NCBI GenBank assembly: GCA_007126095.1
Contig: SLBZ01000015.1
Location: 62,001 to 126,000 of the forward strand
Length of the DNA stretch: 64,000 nucleotides
Direction: 5' to 3'
DNA from: Aquisalimonas sp.
Lineage (GTDB): Bacteria > Pseudomonadota > Gammaproteobacteria > Nitrococcales > Aquisalimonadaceae
Part shown: in pieces, positions 44,225-52,403 of the stretch
Layout of the letters: each line of letters opens with the position of its first letter
Position numbering within the stretch: the stretch's first letter is position 1
Made by a program: the position numbers and the translations under genes
The notes under the pieces: model-generated
Databases searched by the model: none
What the model was told of the DNA's origin: nothing
Seen by the model: the letters and a program-made list of their open reading frames with translations, nothing else

Positions 44225-45085
44225 ATGAGCCAAGCAGAAGGCAGCTACTACGTTCCCCACGACAGCCGTTGGCCCGTGTTCGGTATTCCGGGCATGACAC
44301 TGCTCGCGGCCGGCTTCTCCGTCTATCTGAACGGCGGTGACTGGGGCGTTCCCATGATGGTCCTGGGTGCGGTGATCACTATCATCATGACCGTCATGTG
44401 GTTCCGTGACGTGGTCAACGAGAGCGTGGCGGGCAAGTACAACGCCCAGGTGGACATCTCGTTCCGCCAGGGCATGGCGTGGTTCATCTTCTCGGAGGTC
44501 ATGTTCTTCGGGGTGTTCTTCGGCGCCCTGTTCTATGCCCGCGTGTTCTCGATCCCGTGGCTGAGCGGCGGCGATCCGGCGACGAGCCAGTACCTCTGGG
44601 ATTCGGTGGTACTGTCATGGCCCACGGCAGGGCCCGGCATGCTGGATCTGCAGTATCAGGCCATGGGCGCATGGGCGCTGCCGACCATCAACACGCTCAT
44701 TCTGCTCACCTCGGGCGTGACGCTCACCTGGGCGCACCATGCCATCAAGGAGAACCACCGGCAGAAGGTGATCATCGGCCTGGGGCTGACCGTGGCACTT
44801 GGCCTGATGTTCAGCTCCATCCAGGCCTACGAGTATTTCTACGCCTGGGATGAGCTGAACCTGCGCATGGACACCGGGATCTACGGCTCCCTGTTCTACA
44901 TGCTCACCGGCTTTCACGGCGTGCACGTGATCATCGGGGCGCTGACCCTTTTCGTGATATTGCTGCGTGTGATCAAGGGCCACTTCACGGCGGACGATCA
45001 CTTCGGTTTCGAGGCCGCCGCCTGGTACTGGCACTTCGTGGACGTGGTCTGGCTGGGCCTGTTCGTCTTCGTCTACCTGATCTGA
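44225..45085 (+). CDS. coxC: Cytochrome c oxidase subunit III
   Basis: A 286-residue protein with seven membrane helices. Family motifs include SEVMFFGVFFGALFYARVF, TSGVTLTWAHHAIKE and the C-terminal FEAAAWYWHFVDVVWLGLFV. It stabilises subunit I and holds phospholipids near the oxygen path. It is the last gene of the plus-strand structural block; a hairpin follows. Confidence 0.96.
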   Translation: MSQAEGSYYVPHDSRWPVFGIPGMTLLAAGFSVYLNGGDWGVPMMVLGAVITIIMTVMWFRDVVNESVAGKYNAQVDISFRQGMAWFIFSEVMFFGVFFGALFYARVFSIPWLSGGDPATSQYLWDSVVLSWPTAGPGMLDLQYQAMGAWALPTINTLILLTSGVTLTWAHHAIKENHRQKVIIGLGLTVALGLMFSSIQAYEYFYAWDELNLRMDTGIYGSLFYMLTGFHGVHVIIGALTLFVILLRVIKGHFTADDHFGFEAAAWYWHFVDVVWLGLFVFVYLI

Positions 45086-45091
45086 TCAGCG

Positions 45092-45131
45092 GCTGCCGTG
45101 GCCGTGCCATTGACTGCCCGGCCACGGCAGC
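45092..45131. terminator. Stem-loop after coxC
   Basis: GCTGCCGTGGCC (45092-45103) pairs perfectly with GGCCACGGCAGC (45120-45131) across a 16-base loop, followed only by ACGTTT. The 12-bp stem directly after the coxC stop could end the structural operon or stabilise its mRNA. It also lies at the end of the convergent DUF2909 gene. Confidence 0.55.
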
Positions 45132-45165
45132 ACGTTTCCGGGAACTCCATGCAGGTTACCGGCGT

Positions 45166-45384
45166 CTATTGACGGAACGGATCGTTGGGTTCGATGACGC
45201 CGGCCACCATGAGCCCCACCACGATCAGGAACAGTCCGACCGAGAGCCCGATGCGCCAGGTGAGCGCACGAACCACTCGCCGGGAGTCGCTCTTGTCCCG
45301 GACGAGGTAGATGGCGCCGGAGAACAGGCTGATCACGATGGCCACCATGGCCAGAATGATGGCGATTTTGATGGCTAGTTCCAT
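45166..45384 (-). CDS. DUF2909-like twin-transmembrane small protein
   Basis: A 72-residue protein with two membrane helices (about 4-24 and 43-63) joined by a basic loop (VRDKSDSRRVVRALTWRIG). This pattern is that of DUF2909/twin-transmembrane proteins, regularly encoded opposite cox and SURF1 genes in proteobacteria; role unknown. The ATG at 45384 is used; the frame extends to 45498, but no sensible start lies there. The only minus-strand gene within the oxidase region. Confidence 0.8.
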   Translation of the reverse strand: MELAIKIAIILAMVAIVISLFSGAIYLVRDKSDSRRVVRALTWRIGLSVGLFLIVVGLMVAGVIEPNDPFRQ

Positions 45385-45509
45385 GGATTCCCGCCAGGGC
45401 AGGGGGGTGCGCGGACCCCGGGTTGTGACGATCGGCCGCGCGTCTGGCGCGGCAGGTTCGCCGAGTATACGCGCGTTCCACAACGCCTGACACCCCATCG
45501 GAGAGACCC

Positions 45510-46256
45510 ATGCGCCTTGGGCGTTACCAGTTCAGGCCACGCATCGTGCCGACGCTGGCGACAGCGGTCGTGTTCCCTTTGCTGCTCTCGCTGGGGTTCT
45601 GGCAGCTCGACCGTGCGGATCAGCGACAGGCGATCGTGGATGCCTACGAAACCCGCGACGAGCGGCCTGCGGTGGATCTGAACAGCGACGGGGTGCCTAC
45701 GGATGACGGGGCACCCCGGAATACCACCGCATTCGGCCGTTTTGACGGCGACCGTCAGCTGTTGCTGGACAACCAGATGTACCGGGGCGAGGTGGGTTAC
45801 CACGTGCTGACGCCTTTCCGGATCGAAGGCGTCGACCGGGTGGTGCTGGTGGACCGCGGCTGGGTGCCGGCGGGTGACAGCAGGGCGGAACTCCCTGGCG
45901 TTGCAGTAGATGATTCGTCCAGGTCCGTGTCCGGATTTCTCGATCAGGGGCCGCCGAGCGGCCTGCGTCTGGGTGGTATGGCGGATGGTGAAACAGGTTG
46001 GCCGTTACGCATCCAGTACCTGGATTACGACGCATTGGAGGAACGTCTGGGCGAGGCACTGATGCCGCACGTCCTGCGGCTGGATCCCGACGCGCCGGAT
46101 GGTTTCGTTCGGGACTGGGGACCGGCGTTCCGGGAAGGGTACGGTCCGGAACGCAATCTCGGCTACGCGGTTCAATGGTTTGGGCTCGCTGCCGCCCTGG
46201 CGGTGATTTTCCTGATAGTCAATACACGACGGGTGGGTTCCCATGACAACGGATGA
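45510..46256 (+). CDS. SURF1-family cytochrome oxidase biogenesis protein
   Basis: A 248-residue membrane protein with the SURF1 layout: a helix at each end (about 13-31 and 222-240) around a periplasmic domain. LGFWQLDRADQRQA, VGYHVLTPFRI and VLVDRGWVPAGDSR are conserved positions. SURF1 helps place heme a in subunit I. Its end overlaps the next gene by 14 bases. Confidence 0.9.
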   Translation: MRLGRYQFRPRIVPTLATAVVFPLLLSLGFWQLDRADQRQAIVDAYETRDERPAVDLNSDGVPTDDGAPRNTTAFGRFDGDRQLLLDNQMYRGEVGYHVLTPFRIEGVDRVVLVDRGWVPAGDSRAELPGVAVDDSSRSVSGFLDQGPPSGLRLGGMADGETGWPLRIQYLDYDALEERLGEALMPHVLRLDPDAPDGFVRDWGPAFREGYGPERNLGYAVQWFGLAAALAVIFLIVNTRRVGSHDNG

Positions 46257-46854
46257 CAAGGCACAGATGTGGCGCGGCAGGCGTGCATTGCTGTTGCTGC
46301 TGGCGGTCTTTCTGCTGCCTGCAGCGATTGCCTGGACCCTGTTCTTTAGCGGTTGGCGGCCGCCGGCGACCTCGAATCACGGTGAACTGCTGGATCCGCC
46401 GGTGCGGGTGGAGTCGCCGGCCCTGACCGCCGTTGCCGGCGGTAACGGGGTGCCTGATTTCCGCGGCCAGTGGACCATTCTGATGGCGGTCGAAGGCCCC
46501 TGTGAAGCGGCCTGCCGCGACCGGTTGCAGGAGACGCGGCAGATCCGCCGGGCGCTGGCTCAGAATGCCGACCGGGCCCAGCGGGTACTGGTGCTGGACG
46601 CGGCCGAGCACGCGCCGTCGGAGGCGTTTCTGCAACGCCACCAGGACCTTCATGTGGTTGCCGGTGAGACGCAGTGGGCGCGGCCGGACAACGCCCCCGA
46701 CGTGGCCCTGAGCCTCATCGACAGCCGTGGATACCGGATGATGGAGTACGGCGAGCCGTTTGTCCCGTCCGGCATGCTTGATGACATGAAGCACCTGCTC
46801 CGTCTCGCGAACGTCGATATCGAACGCCTTGACGGCCTATCCGACCAGGACTGA
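46243..46854 (+). CDS. SCO/thioredoxin-like oxidase assembly protein
   Basis: A 203-residue protein with one N-terminal membrane helix (about 14-36) and a periplasmic thioredoxin-like domain. A CxxxC motif (CEAAC) sits where SCO proteins bind copper, but the distal His of SCO is not apparent (the region reads ALSLIDSRGY). It therefore may act as a thiol reductase or deviant copper chaperone in CuA assembly. Located between SURF1 and CtaA, as in many proteobacterial oxidase operons. Confidence 0.8.
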   Translation: MTTDDKAQMWRGRRALLLLLAVFLLPAAIAWTLFFSGWRPPATSNHGELLDPPVRVESPALTAVAGGNGVPDFRGQWTILMAVEGPCEAACRDRLQETRQIRRALAQNADRAQRVLVLDAAEHAPSEAFLQRHQDLHVVAGETQWARPDNAPDVALSLIDSRGYRMMEYGEPFVPSGMLDDMKHLLRLANVDIERLDGLSDQD

Positions 46855-46857
46855 CTC

Positions 46858-47901
46858 ATGGGAAATATCAAGTTCTTCCGTTTCTGCCTCTCTGCGACCG
46901 CGCTGACCCTCGTGGTGGTGCTTCTGGGCGCTTGGGTGCGGCTGGAGGACGCCGGACTGGGCTGCCCCGACTGGCCGGGCTGCTATGGCATGCTGCTGGG
47001 GGTGCCGCAGACTGAAGAGGCCATCGAAAGCGCCAACCTGGCGTACCCCGAGCGGCCCGTCCATGTGGGCAAGGCGTGGAAGGAGATGATCCACCGTTAT
47101 GCGGCCGGAATCCTCGGGCTGCTGGTGTTTGCCATCGCCGTCATCGCCGTCCGGAACCGCCGTGACCCGCAGCAGCCGTTGGCCGTGCCGATGATCCTGG
47201 CGGTATTGATCATTGCGCAATCGATCCTTGGCATGTGGACGGTGACCTGGCAGCTCAAGCCGCTGGTGGTCACCATGCACCTTCTGGGGGGAATGACGAC
47301 GCTGGGGATACTGTGGTGGCTGACCCTGCGCACCGGGCGGCTGATTCCGGTGATGGCCGGCAACTCCGCCCGAAGGCTTCGCCCCTGGGTGCTTGCTGTC
47401 CTGGCGGTCGTCGTTGGCCAGATTGCGCTGGGAGGCTGGGTCAGCACCAACTATGCGGCGCTTGCATGCACGGACTTTCCTCGCTGTGGCGGGCAGTGGT
47501 GGCCGGACGCCAACTACAGCGACGCCTTCGTTCTGTGGAAGGGGCTTGGCGTTGATTACGAGTTCGGGGTGCTGGACCACCCGGCACGGGTCGCCGTGCA
47601 TTTCGTCCACCGGATCGGCGCCGTGATCACCGCAATCGCCGTAATCGGCCTGGCGGTTGCCGTGTGGCGGGCCACTGTCGCCGCCGCGCCTCGCGCCATC
47701 GCGGCCGCGAGTGTCGTGCTGCTGGCGGTGCAGTGGGCGCTCGGCATTACCAACGTGCTGGCCAGCCTGCCGTTGTCCGTCGCCGTGGCTCATAACGGCG
47801 GCGCCGCACTTCTGCTGTTGAGCATGCTGACCCTTTACCATACCCTTCAACCCTTGCCCACGTCCGCACCGCCCCGTCAGGGGAGCGCGGAGTGGCATTG
47901 A
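46858..47901 (+). CDS. ctaA: Heme A synthase (CtaA/COX15)
   Basis: A 347-residue membrane protein with eight helices in two similar halves. VRLEDAGLGCPDWPGCYG is the COX15 signature; conserved heme-binding His occur in MIHRYAAGILG, VTMHLLGGM, FVHRIGAV and VAHNGGAA. It oxidises the methyl group of heme O to make heme A. It ends inside the start of the heme O synthase gene (10-base overlap). Confidence 0.94.
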   Translation: MGNIKFFRFCLSATALTLVVVLLGAWVRLEDAGLGCPDWPGCYGMLLGVPQTEEAIESANLAYPERPVHVGKAWKEMIHRYAAGILGLLVFAIAVIAVRNRRDPQQPLAVPMILAVLIIAQSILGMWTVTWQLKPLVVTMHLLGGMTTLGILWWLTLRTGRLIPVMAGNSARRLRPWVLAVLAVVVGQIALGGWVSTNYAALACTDFPRCGGQWWPDANYSDAFVLWKGLGVDYEFGVLDHPARVAVHFVHRIGAVITAIAVIGLAVAVWRATVAAAPRAIAAASVVLLAVQWALGITNVLASLPLSVAVAHNGGAALLLLSMLTLYHTLQPLPTSAPPRQGSAEWH

Positions 47902-48836
47902 CGACGACGGGACGGGGTGGCGCCGCGCGCGACGGTATGGCGGAACTCACACGACATTGGGGAGACTACTACGCCCTTTGCAAACCAAAGGTCGTGGCGC
48001 TGCTGGTGTTTACCGCCATCGTTGGCATGGTGCTCGCCGCGCCTCCTGCGGAAGTCCCCTGGGATGCTCTGATCTTCGGCAGCATCGGGATCGGCCTGAG
48101 CAGTGCATCAGCGGCCGCCATCAACCAGGTCGTCGACGAAAAGGCGGATGCCGCCATGGCGCGCACCCGCGGCCGGCCCCTGCCCCAGGGGGCGATGCCC
48201 ACGGGGCGGGCCATTGCATTCGCCACGGGGCTGGGCGTCGTCGGCCTCGGCACGCTGTACTGGCTGGTCAACCCCATGACGACTCTGCTGACGGCGCTGT
48301 CGCTCATGGGGTACGCGTTCGTCTACACGCTTTTCCTCAAGCGTGCCACGCCCCAGAACATCGTCATCGGCGGCGCCGCCGGTGCCGCACCTCCGGTGCT
48401 GGGTTGGGTGGCGGTTACCGGCACCATCGACCCGCATGCGCTGCTGCTGTTTCTGATCATCTTCATCTGGACCCCGCCACACTTCTGGGCGCTGGCCATC
48501 CACCGTCGCGAGGACTATGCCAAGGTCGACATCCCGATGCTGCCCGTGACCCACGGTGTGCGGTTCACAGAGGTGCAGATCCTGCTCTACACGGTGCTGC
48601 TGGTGGCGGCCAGCCTCTTGCCGTTCGCCATGGAAATGAGCGGCCTGCTGTACCTGGTCGGCGTAATGGCCCTCAACGCGGGGTTTCTCTACTACGCCGT
48701 CGCCATGTGGGTGTCCGATGACGACACGCTGCCCATGCGTGCGTTCACCTATTCGATCACGTATCTCATGGGGCTGTTCGGCCTGCTCCTGCTTGACCAC
48801 TACCTGCCGTTGCTTGCGCGCGTGCTGCCCGCCTGA
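47892..48836 (+). CDS. ctaB: Protoheme IX farnesyltransferase (heme O synthase)
   Basis: A 314-residue UbiA-type prenyltransferase with about nine helices. The first Asp-rich motif is NQVVDEKADAAMARTRGRP and the second lies around HRREDYAKVDIPMLP. It makes heme O from heme B and farnesyl diphosphate, feeding CtaA. The GTG at 47892 has GGGAGCGCGGA upstream and overlaps ctaA; an ATG at 47937 is the alternative. Last gene of the oxidase assembly operon. Confidence 0.95.
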   Translation: MALTTTGRGGAARDGMAELTRHWGDYYALCKPKVVALLVFTAIVGMVLAAPPAEVPWDALIFGSIGIGLSSASAAAINQVVDEKADAAMARTRGRPLPQGAMPTGRAIAFATGLGVVGLGTLYWLVNPMTTLLTALSLMGYAFVYTLFLKRATPQNIVIGGAAGAAPPVLGWVAVTGTIDPHALLLFLIIFIWTPPHFWALAIHRREDYAKVDIPMLPVTHGVRFTEVQILLYTVLLVAASLLPFAMEMSGLLYLVGVMALNAGFLYYAVAMWVSDDDTLPMRAFTYSITYLMGLFGLLLLDHYLPLLARVLPA

Positions 48837-48950
48837 GTCACCGGCGGGCCGCGGTGTCATTGCGGTTCACACTCCCCCGGCAGGCATGTCTACAATGGTG
48901 ACCATGGATGATCGTCCATCGGAACCTGCACAGAAGGAAGGGGAGCATTC

Positions 48951-49580
48951 ATGAAGCTGACAAGCCACAGTCTGACGGAAGGACAGCCCGTTCCCGAGCG
49001 GAATGCGTTCGGGGTGCCCGACCCCCAGACGCACATGCGTTTCGGAAACAATTACAGCCCCCATCTGGCCTGGTCCGGCGTGCCGGAGGGCACGCGCTCC
49101 CTGGTCCTGCTCTGCCATGATCCGGACGTCCCGAGCGAAGCCGACGACGTCAACAAGGAAGACCGGGAAGTGCCGGCCGATCTGCCACGGGTCGACTTCT
49201 TCCACTGGGTGCTGGTGGACATTCCGCCCACGACCCTGGAGCTGGAGGAAGGCGCGTTCTCCCGCGAGGTGACGCCGACGGGCAAGAGTGGTCCTGAAGC
49301 TCCTGACGGCTTACGTCACGGCCTGAACGACTTCACCAATTTTCTTGCCGGCAATCCGGACATGGCGGGGGAGTACTTCGGCTACGATGGCCCCTGTCCG
49401 CCATGGAACGATGCGCTGCTCCATCATTACGTCTTCACCCTCTACGCGACGGATCTGGAGCGCTGCCCGGTGGACGGCAAGTTTACGGGGCAGGATGTCC
49501 GGCAGGCCCTCAGTGGCCACGTGCTGGACCGTGCCGCCATCACCGGCACGTACACCCTGAATCCGAAGGTTAAAGGGTAG
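48951..49580 (+). CDS. PEBP/YbhB-family protein
   Basis: A 209-residue phosphatidylethanolamine-binding-protein homologue of the YbhB/YbcL type. The ligand-site segments are present: LVLLCHDPDVP, FFHWVLVDIPP and YFGYDGPCPPWNDALLHHYVFTLYA in parts, followed by a C-terminal ALSGHVLDRAAITGTY. The function of bacterial members is unclear. AAGGAAGGGGAG precedes the ATG. The gene is monocistronic, with a strong terminator downstream. Confidence 0.9.
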   Translation: MKLTSHSLTEGQPVPERNAFGVPDPQTHMRFGNNYSPHLAWSGVPEGTRSLVLLCHDPDVPSEADDVNKEDREVPADLPRVDFFHWVLVDIPPTTLELEEGAFSREVTPTGKSGPEAPDGLRHGLNDFTNFLAGNPDMAGEYFGYDGPCPPWNDALLHHYVFTLYATDLERCPVDGKFTGQDVRQALSGHVLDRAAITGTYTLNPKVKG

Positions 49581-49610
49581 TCGGCGCCGGTTTACTGCGT
49601 CCGTGAACTG

Positions 49611-49644
49611 AAGAGGGCGGACCCGCTTGCGGGTCCGCCCTCTT
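49611..49644. terminator. Strong bidirectional terminator
   Basis: AAGAGGGCGGACCCGC (49611-49626) pairs with GCGGGTCCGCCCTCTT (49629-49644), giving 15-16 pairs with a minimal loop, ending in CTTCTT on the plus strand and AA-start on the other. It separates the convergent PEBP and fabB genes. Confidence 0.85.
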
Positions 49645-49679
49645 CTTGATGCTGGTGCCGGTGCGCCCCGGGAGTCGCG

Positions 49680-50900
49680 TCAGGAGCTGCCGTACCGCTT
49701 GAAGATCAGCGAGCTATTAGTCCCGCCGAAGCCGAAGCTGTTGGACATCACGGCCTGCAGGCCGGCGTTGTCCACCCGTTCGCGCACCACCGGCGCGCCC
49801 TCGGCTTCGGGGTCGAGCGTATCGATGTTCGCCGAGGCCGCAATGAAGTCGTCACGCATCATCAGCAAGCTGTAGATGGCCTCCTGCGCACCGGCAGCGC
49901 CGAGGGAATGCCCCGTGAGCGACTTCGTGGAGCTGATCTTCGGCATGGCATCACCGAAGGCATCGCGCACCGCTCCAAGCTCCGTGATATCGCCGGCAGG
50001 CGTACTGGTGCCGTGGGCATTGATGTAATCCACTGCACCCTCGTGGGTGGCGAGCGCCTGCTGCATGCAGCGGGTGGCCCCTTCCCCGGACGGAGCGACC
50101 ATGTCGTAGCCGTCGGAGGTGGCACCGTACCCGGTGAGCTCGGCATAGATGGTCGCGCCCCGCGCCAGGGCGTGCTCCAGCTCTTCCACCACCAGCATGC
50201 CACCGCCGCCCGCGATGACGAATCCGTCGCGGTCAGCGTCGTAGGCGCGCGAGGCGGTCTCCGGCGTATCATTCCGCTTGGATGACAGCGCGCCCATGGC
50301 GTCGAAGAGCATGGTCATGCTCCAGTGCTCTTCCTCGCCGCCACCGGCGAAAACGATGTCCTGCTTGCCGAGCTGGATCTGTTCCATGGCAGTGCCGATG
50401 CAGTGGGCGCTGGTTGCGCAGGCCGAAGTGATGGAGTAATTCAGCCCCTTGATCCGGAACGGGGTCGCCAGGCAGGCGGATACGGTGCTGCCCATGACCT
50501 TGGGAACCATGTAGGGGCCGACGCGCTTCACACCGCGCTCACGCAGGATGTCGGTGGCCTTGACCACGTTCTCGGTGGACCCGCCTCCCGAACCGGCCAC
50601 CAGGCCCGTGCGCGGGTTGGAGACCTGGTCCGGAGACAGTCCGGCGTCCTCAATGGCCTGCTGCATGGCCACGTAGGCGTAGCCAGCGGCGTCACCCATG
50701 AAACGGCGTGCCTTGCGGTCGACGTGCTCCTCCAGGTCCAGATCGACGACCCCGGCGACGCGGCTGCGCAAGCCCATCTCCTCGTAGGCGTCCCGGTAAC
50801 GGATACCGGATCGGCCCTCCCGGAGGCTCGCCGTGACGGATTCCTTGTCGTTCCCCAGGCAGGAGACAATGCCAAGACCTGTAATTACCACACGTTTCAT
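49680..50900 (-). CDS. fabB: Beta-ketoacyl-ACP synthase I
   Basis: A 406-residue thiolase-fold condensing enzyme of fatty-acid elongation. Catalytic Cys in [10 protein letters not shown], histidines in [11 protein letters not shown] and [12 protein letters not shown], and the C-terminal [12 protein letters not shown]. FabB rather than FabF is indicated by the FabA gene just upstream, the usual pair for unsaturated fatty-acid synthesis. 134 bases separate fabA and fabB, with a small GCGAGC/GCTCGC stem. Confidence 0.95.
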   Translation of the reverse strand: MKRVVITGLGIVSCLGNDKESVTASLREGRSGIRYRDAYEEMGLRSRVAGVVDLDLEEHVDRKARRFMGDAAGYAYVAMQQAIEDAGLSPDQVSNPRTGLVAGSGGGSTENVVKATDILRERGVKRVGPYMVPKVMGSTVSACLATPFRIKGLNYSITSACATSAHCIGTAMEQIQLGKQDIVFAGGGEEEHWSMTMLFDAMGALSSKRNDTPETASRAYDADRDGFVIAGGGGMLVVEELEHALARGATIYAELTGYGATSDGYDMVAPSGEGATRCMQQALATHEGAVDYINAHGTSTPAGDITELGAVRDAFGDAMPKISSTKSLTGHSLGAAGAQEAIYSLLMMRDDFIAASANIDTLDPEAEGAPVVRERVDNAGLQAVMSNSFGFGGTNSSLIFKRYGSS

Positions 50901-51034
50901 ACTGATTTGCTCCTCGCTACGCCCAGGCCGCGAGCGTGCTCGCAGAGTGCACGGGATGAGACGTCTGAGGGTGCCCTGCTCTCGCGATCCCGCACCGCGG
51001 TGCCGGCATCCACTGACAGGACCGCCACATGATG

Positions 51035-51577
51035 TCAGCCTTCCATCGCCTCCGGCGACTGGAACAGCCCCACGCGGAGGTCGGTGGCACTATAGATGGG
51101 CTTGTTGTCCACCAGCATCTCGGCGTCCGCGATGCCCATGGTGAGTTTGCGCATGATGACCCGTTTCATGTCGATCTTATAGGTCACAAGCTTGGCGTCA
51201 GGCAACACCTGACCGAAAAACTTCACTTCCCCGGACCCCAGCGCACGGCCGCGGCCAAGCCCGCCTTTCCAGCCGAGGAAAAACCCCACCAGTTGCCACA
51301 TGGCATCCAGGCCGAGACAGCCGGGCATGACCGGATCGTCCTGAAAATGGCAGTCGAAGAACCACAGGCCCGGGTGGATATCCAGCTCGGCGTGGATGTG
51401 GCCCTTACCGTAAGCCCCGGAGGTGTCGTCGATGTGAACGATGCGATCCAGCATCAGCATGTTGGGCTTGGGCAGTTGCGGGTTGCCCGGGCCGAACAGG
51501 CGCCCTTCCGCGCAGCGGATGAGGTCGTCGTAGGCGAAACTGGAATCGTTCTTCAGGTAATGCGGATTCGTTGCCAT
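51035..51577 (-). CDS. fabA: 3-hydroxydecanoyl-ACP dehydratase/isomerase
   Basis: A 180-residue hot-dog-fold enzyme that dehydrates 3-hydroxydecanoyl-ACP and isomerises it to the cis-3 form. Active-site His lies in [14 protein letters not shown] and Asp in [13 protein letters not shown]. The ATG at 51577 follows GAGGACC; the open frame further upstream is not coding. A GCCAGAC-N21-GTCTGGC dyad (51650-51684) lies about 73-107 bases before the start. Forms an operon with fabB. Confidence 0.96.
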   Translation of the reverse strand: MATNPHYLKNDSSFAYDDLIRCAEGRLFGPGNPQLPKPNMLMLDRIVHIDDTSGAYGKGHIHAELDIHPGLWFFDCHFQDDPVMPGCLGLDAMWQLVGFFLGWKGGLGRGRALGSGEVKFFGQVLPDAKLVTYKIDMKRVIMRKLTMGIADAEMLVDNKPIYSATDLRVGLFQSPEAMEG

Positions 51578-51701
51578 TTGGTCCTCGGATGGCGCACACG
51601 GAGTCCGCCCGCGCCGTATTCGTGGATAAAGGCAAAGTGTAAGGGATACGCCAGACGGGATCGAGTACTGATCGACAGTCTGGCATCTCCGGCGCCTATC
51701 C

Positions 51702-51728
51702 AAAAAAAACCCCGTGAAGAACACGGGG
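51702..51728 (-). terminator. Intrinsic terminator of the DUF4168 gene
   Basis: CCCCGTG (51710-51716) pairs with CACGGGG (51722-51728) around AAGAA; read on the minus strand the stem is followed by eight T residues (51709-51702). It ends the DUF4168 transcript before fabA. Confidence 0.85.
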
Positions 51729-51789
51729 CAAGCGTGGAGGGCAACCACTTGAAAACATCTGACTCATCGGCCAGCGGCCGATTCCGGCA

Positions 51790-52200
51790 TTACTGACGGT
51801 CCTCGATCATGCCGACGACCTCCTCGCGCATCTCCGGGTCGCGCTCCAGCGCCGCTGCGACCGCGGAGTACTCTTGCACTTCAAGACCACTCTCCTGGAT
51901 CGCTTCGACCATTTCGTCATTGGCCTCCTGCTGGAGCTGCTGCGCGTCTTCGGTCTGCTCGGCGCCCTGAAGCCGTTCCGAGTACTCACGATGAATCTCG
52001 CCGACTTCCACATAGGCGTCCGCGAACCGTTCAAGGGTCTCGTCGTCGAAATCCTGCTGCTCGGCCATGCCGTCAGGCTCCTGCTCGTAGGTCTCTGCCT
52101 GAGCGTCGTCGCCGTCCATTGCAAGGGCGGACATGGCCGGCATGAGCAACAGGCCGGACATCAGCGGGATCATAAACCGAATGCTGTTACGCTTTTTCAT
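51790..52200 (-). CDS. DUF4168-like exported protein
   Basis: A 136-residue exported protein: signal peptide (about 1-27, ending SALA-MDGD) and an acidic helical mature part with Gln and Glu in plenty: LERFADAYVEVGEIHREYSERL, EDAQQLQQEANDEMVEAIQES and YSAVAAALERDPEMREEV. This is the DUF4168 pattern; function unknown. The ATG at 52200 has GAGG upstream. A near-consensus sigma-54 promoter lies 45-60 bases before the start, and the gene is divergent from an NtrC-type two-component system, which probably controls it. Confidence 0.82.
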   Translation of the reverse strand: MKKRNSIRFMIPLMSGLLLMPAMSALAMDGDDAQAETYEQEPDGMAEQQDFDDETLERFADAYVEVGEIHREYSERLQGAEQTEDAQQLQQEANDEMVEAIQESGLEVQEYSAVAAALERDPEMREEVVGMIEDRQ

Positions 52201-52244
52201 CACTTTGAACCTCGAACGATTGAACTGACTTGTGGCCCAACTGA

Positions 52245-52260
52245 TGCAGGCGTCGTGCCA
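52245..52260 (-). promoter_or_regulatory. Sigma-54 promoter of the DUF4168 gene
   Basis: Read on the minus strand the sequence is TGGCACGACGCCTGCA, which matches TGGCACG-N4-TTGCA at all but one position, with the GG and GC dinucleotides correctly spaced. Transcription would begin about 34 bases before the ATG at 52200. A divergent NtrC-family activator gene supports it. Confidence 0.75.
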
Positions 52261-52375
52261 GGAGGGTGGTTCACCCAGGGAGGCGGCGCTGCATCGCCTG
52301 TCAGGCCGCGTCATGAGCGCCGGGCTGGCCGGGGACCCGGCGGATTCCTGCAGGCCATCTTGCGACCCCTCATCG

Positions 52376-52403
52376 TGACACATAGTGTATACATATGACA
52401 CAT
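52376..52403. promoter_or_regulatory. Putative activator binding site (TGACACAT repeats)
   Basis: TGACACAT occurs at 52376-52383 and 52396-52403, 20 bases apart, with the palindrome TGTATACA (52386-52393) between. The site is about 120-140 bases upstream of the sigma-54 promoter, a normal enhancer distance, and overlaps the kinase start codon. Confidence 0.45.
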
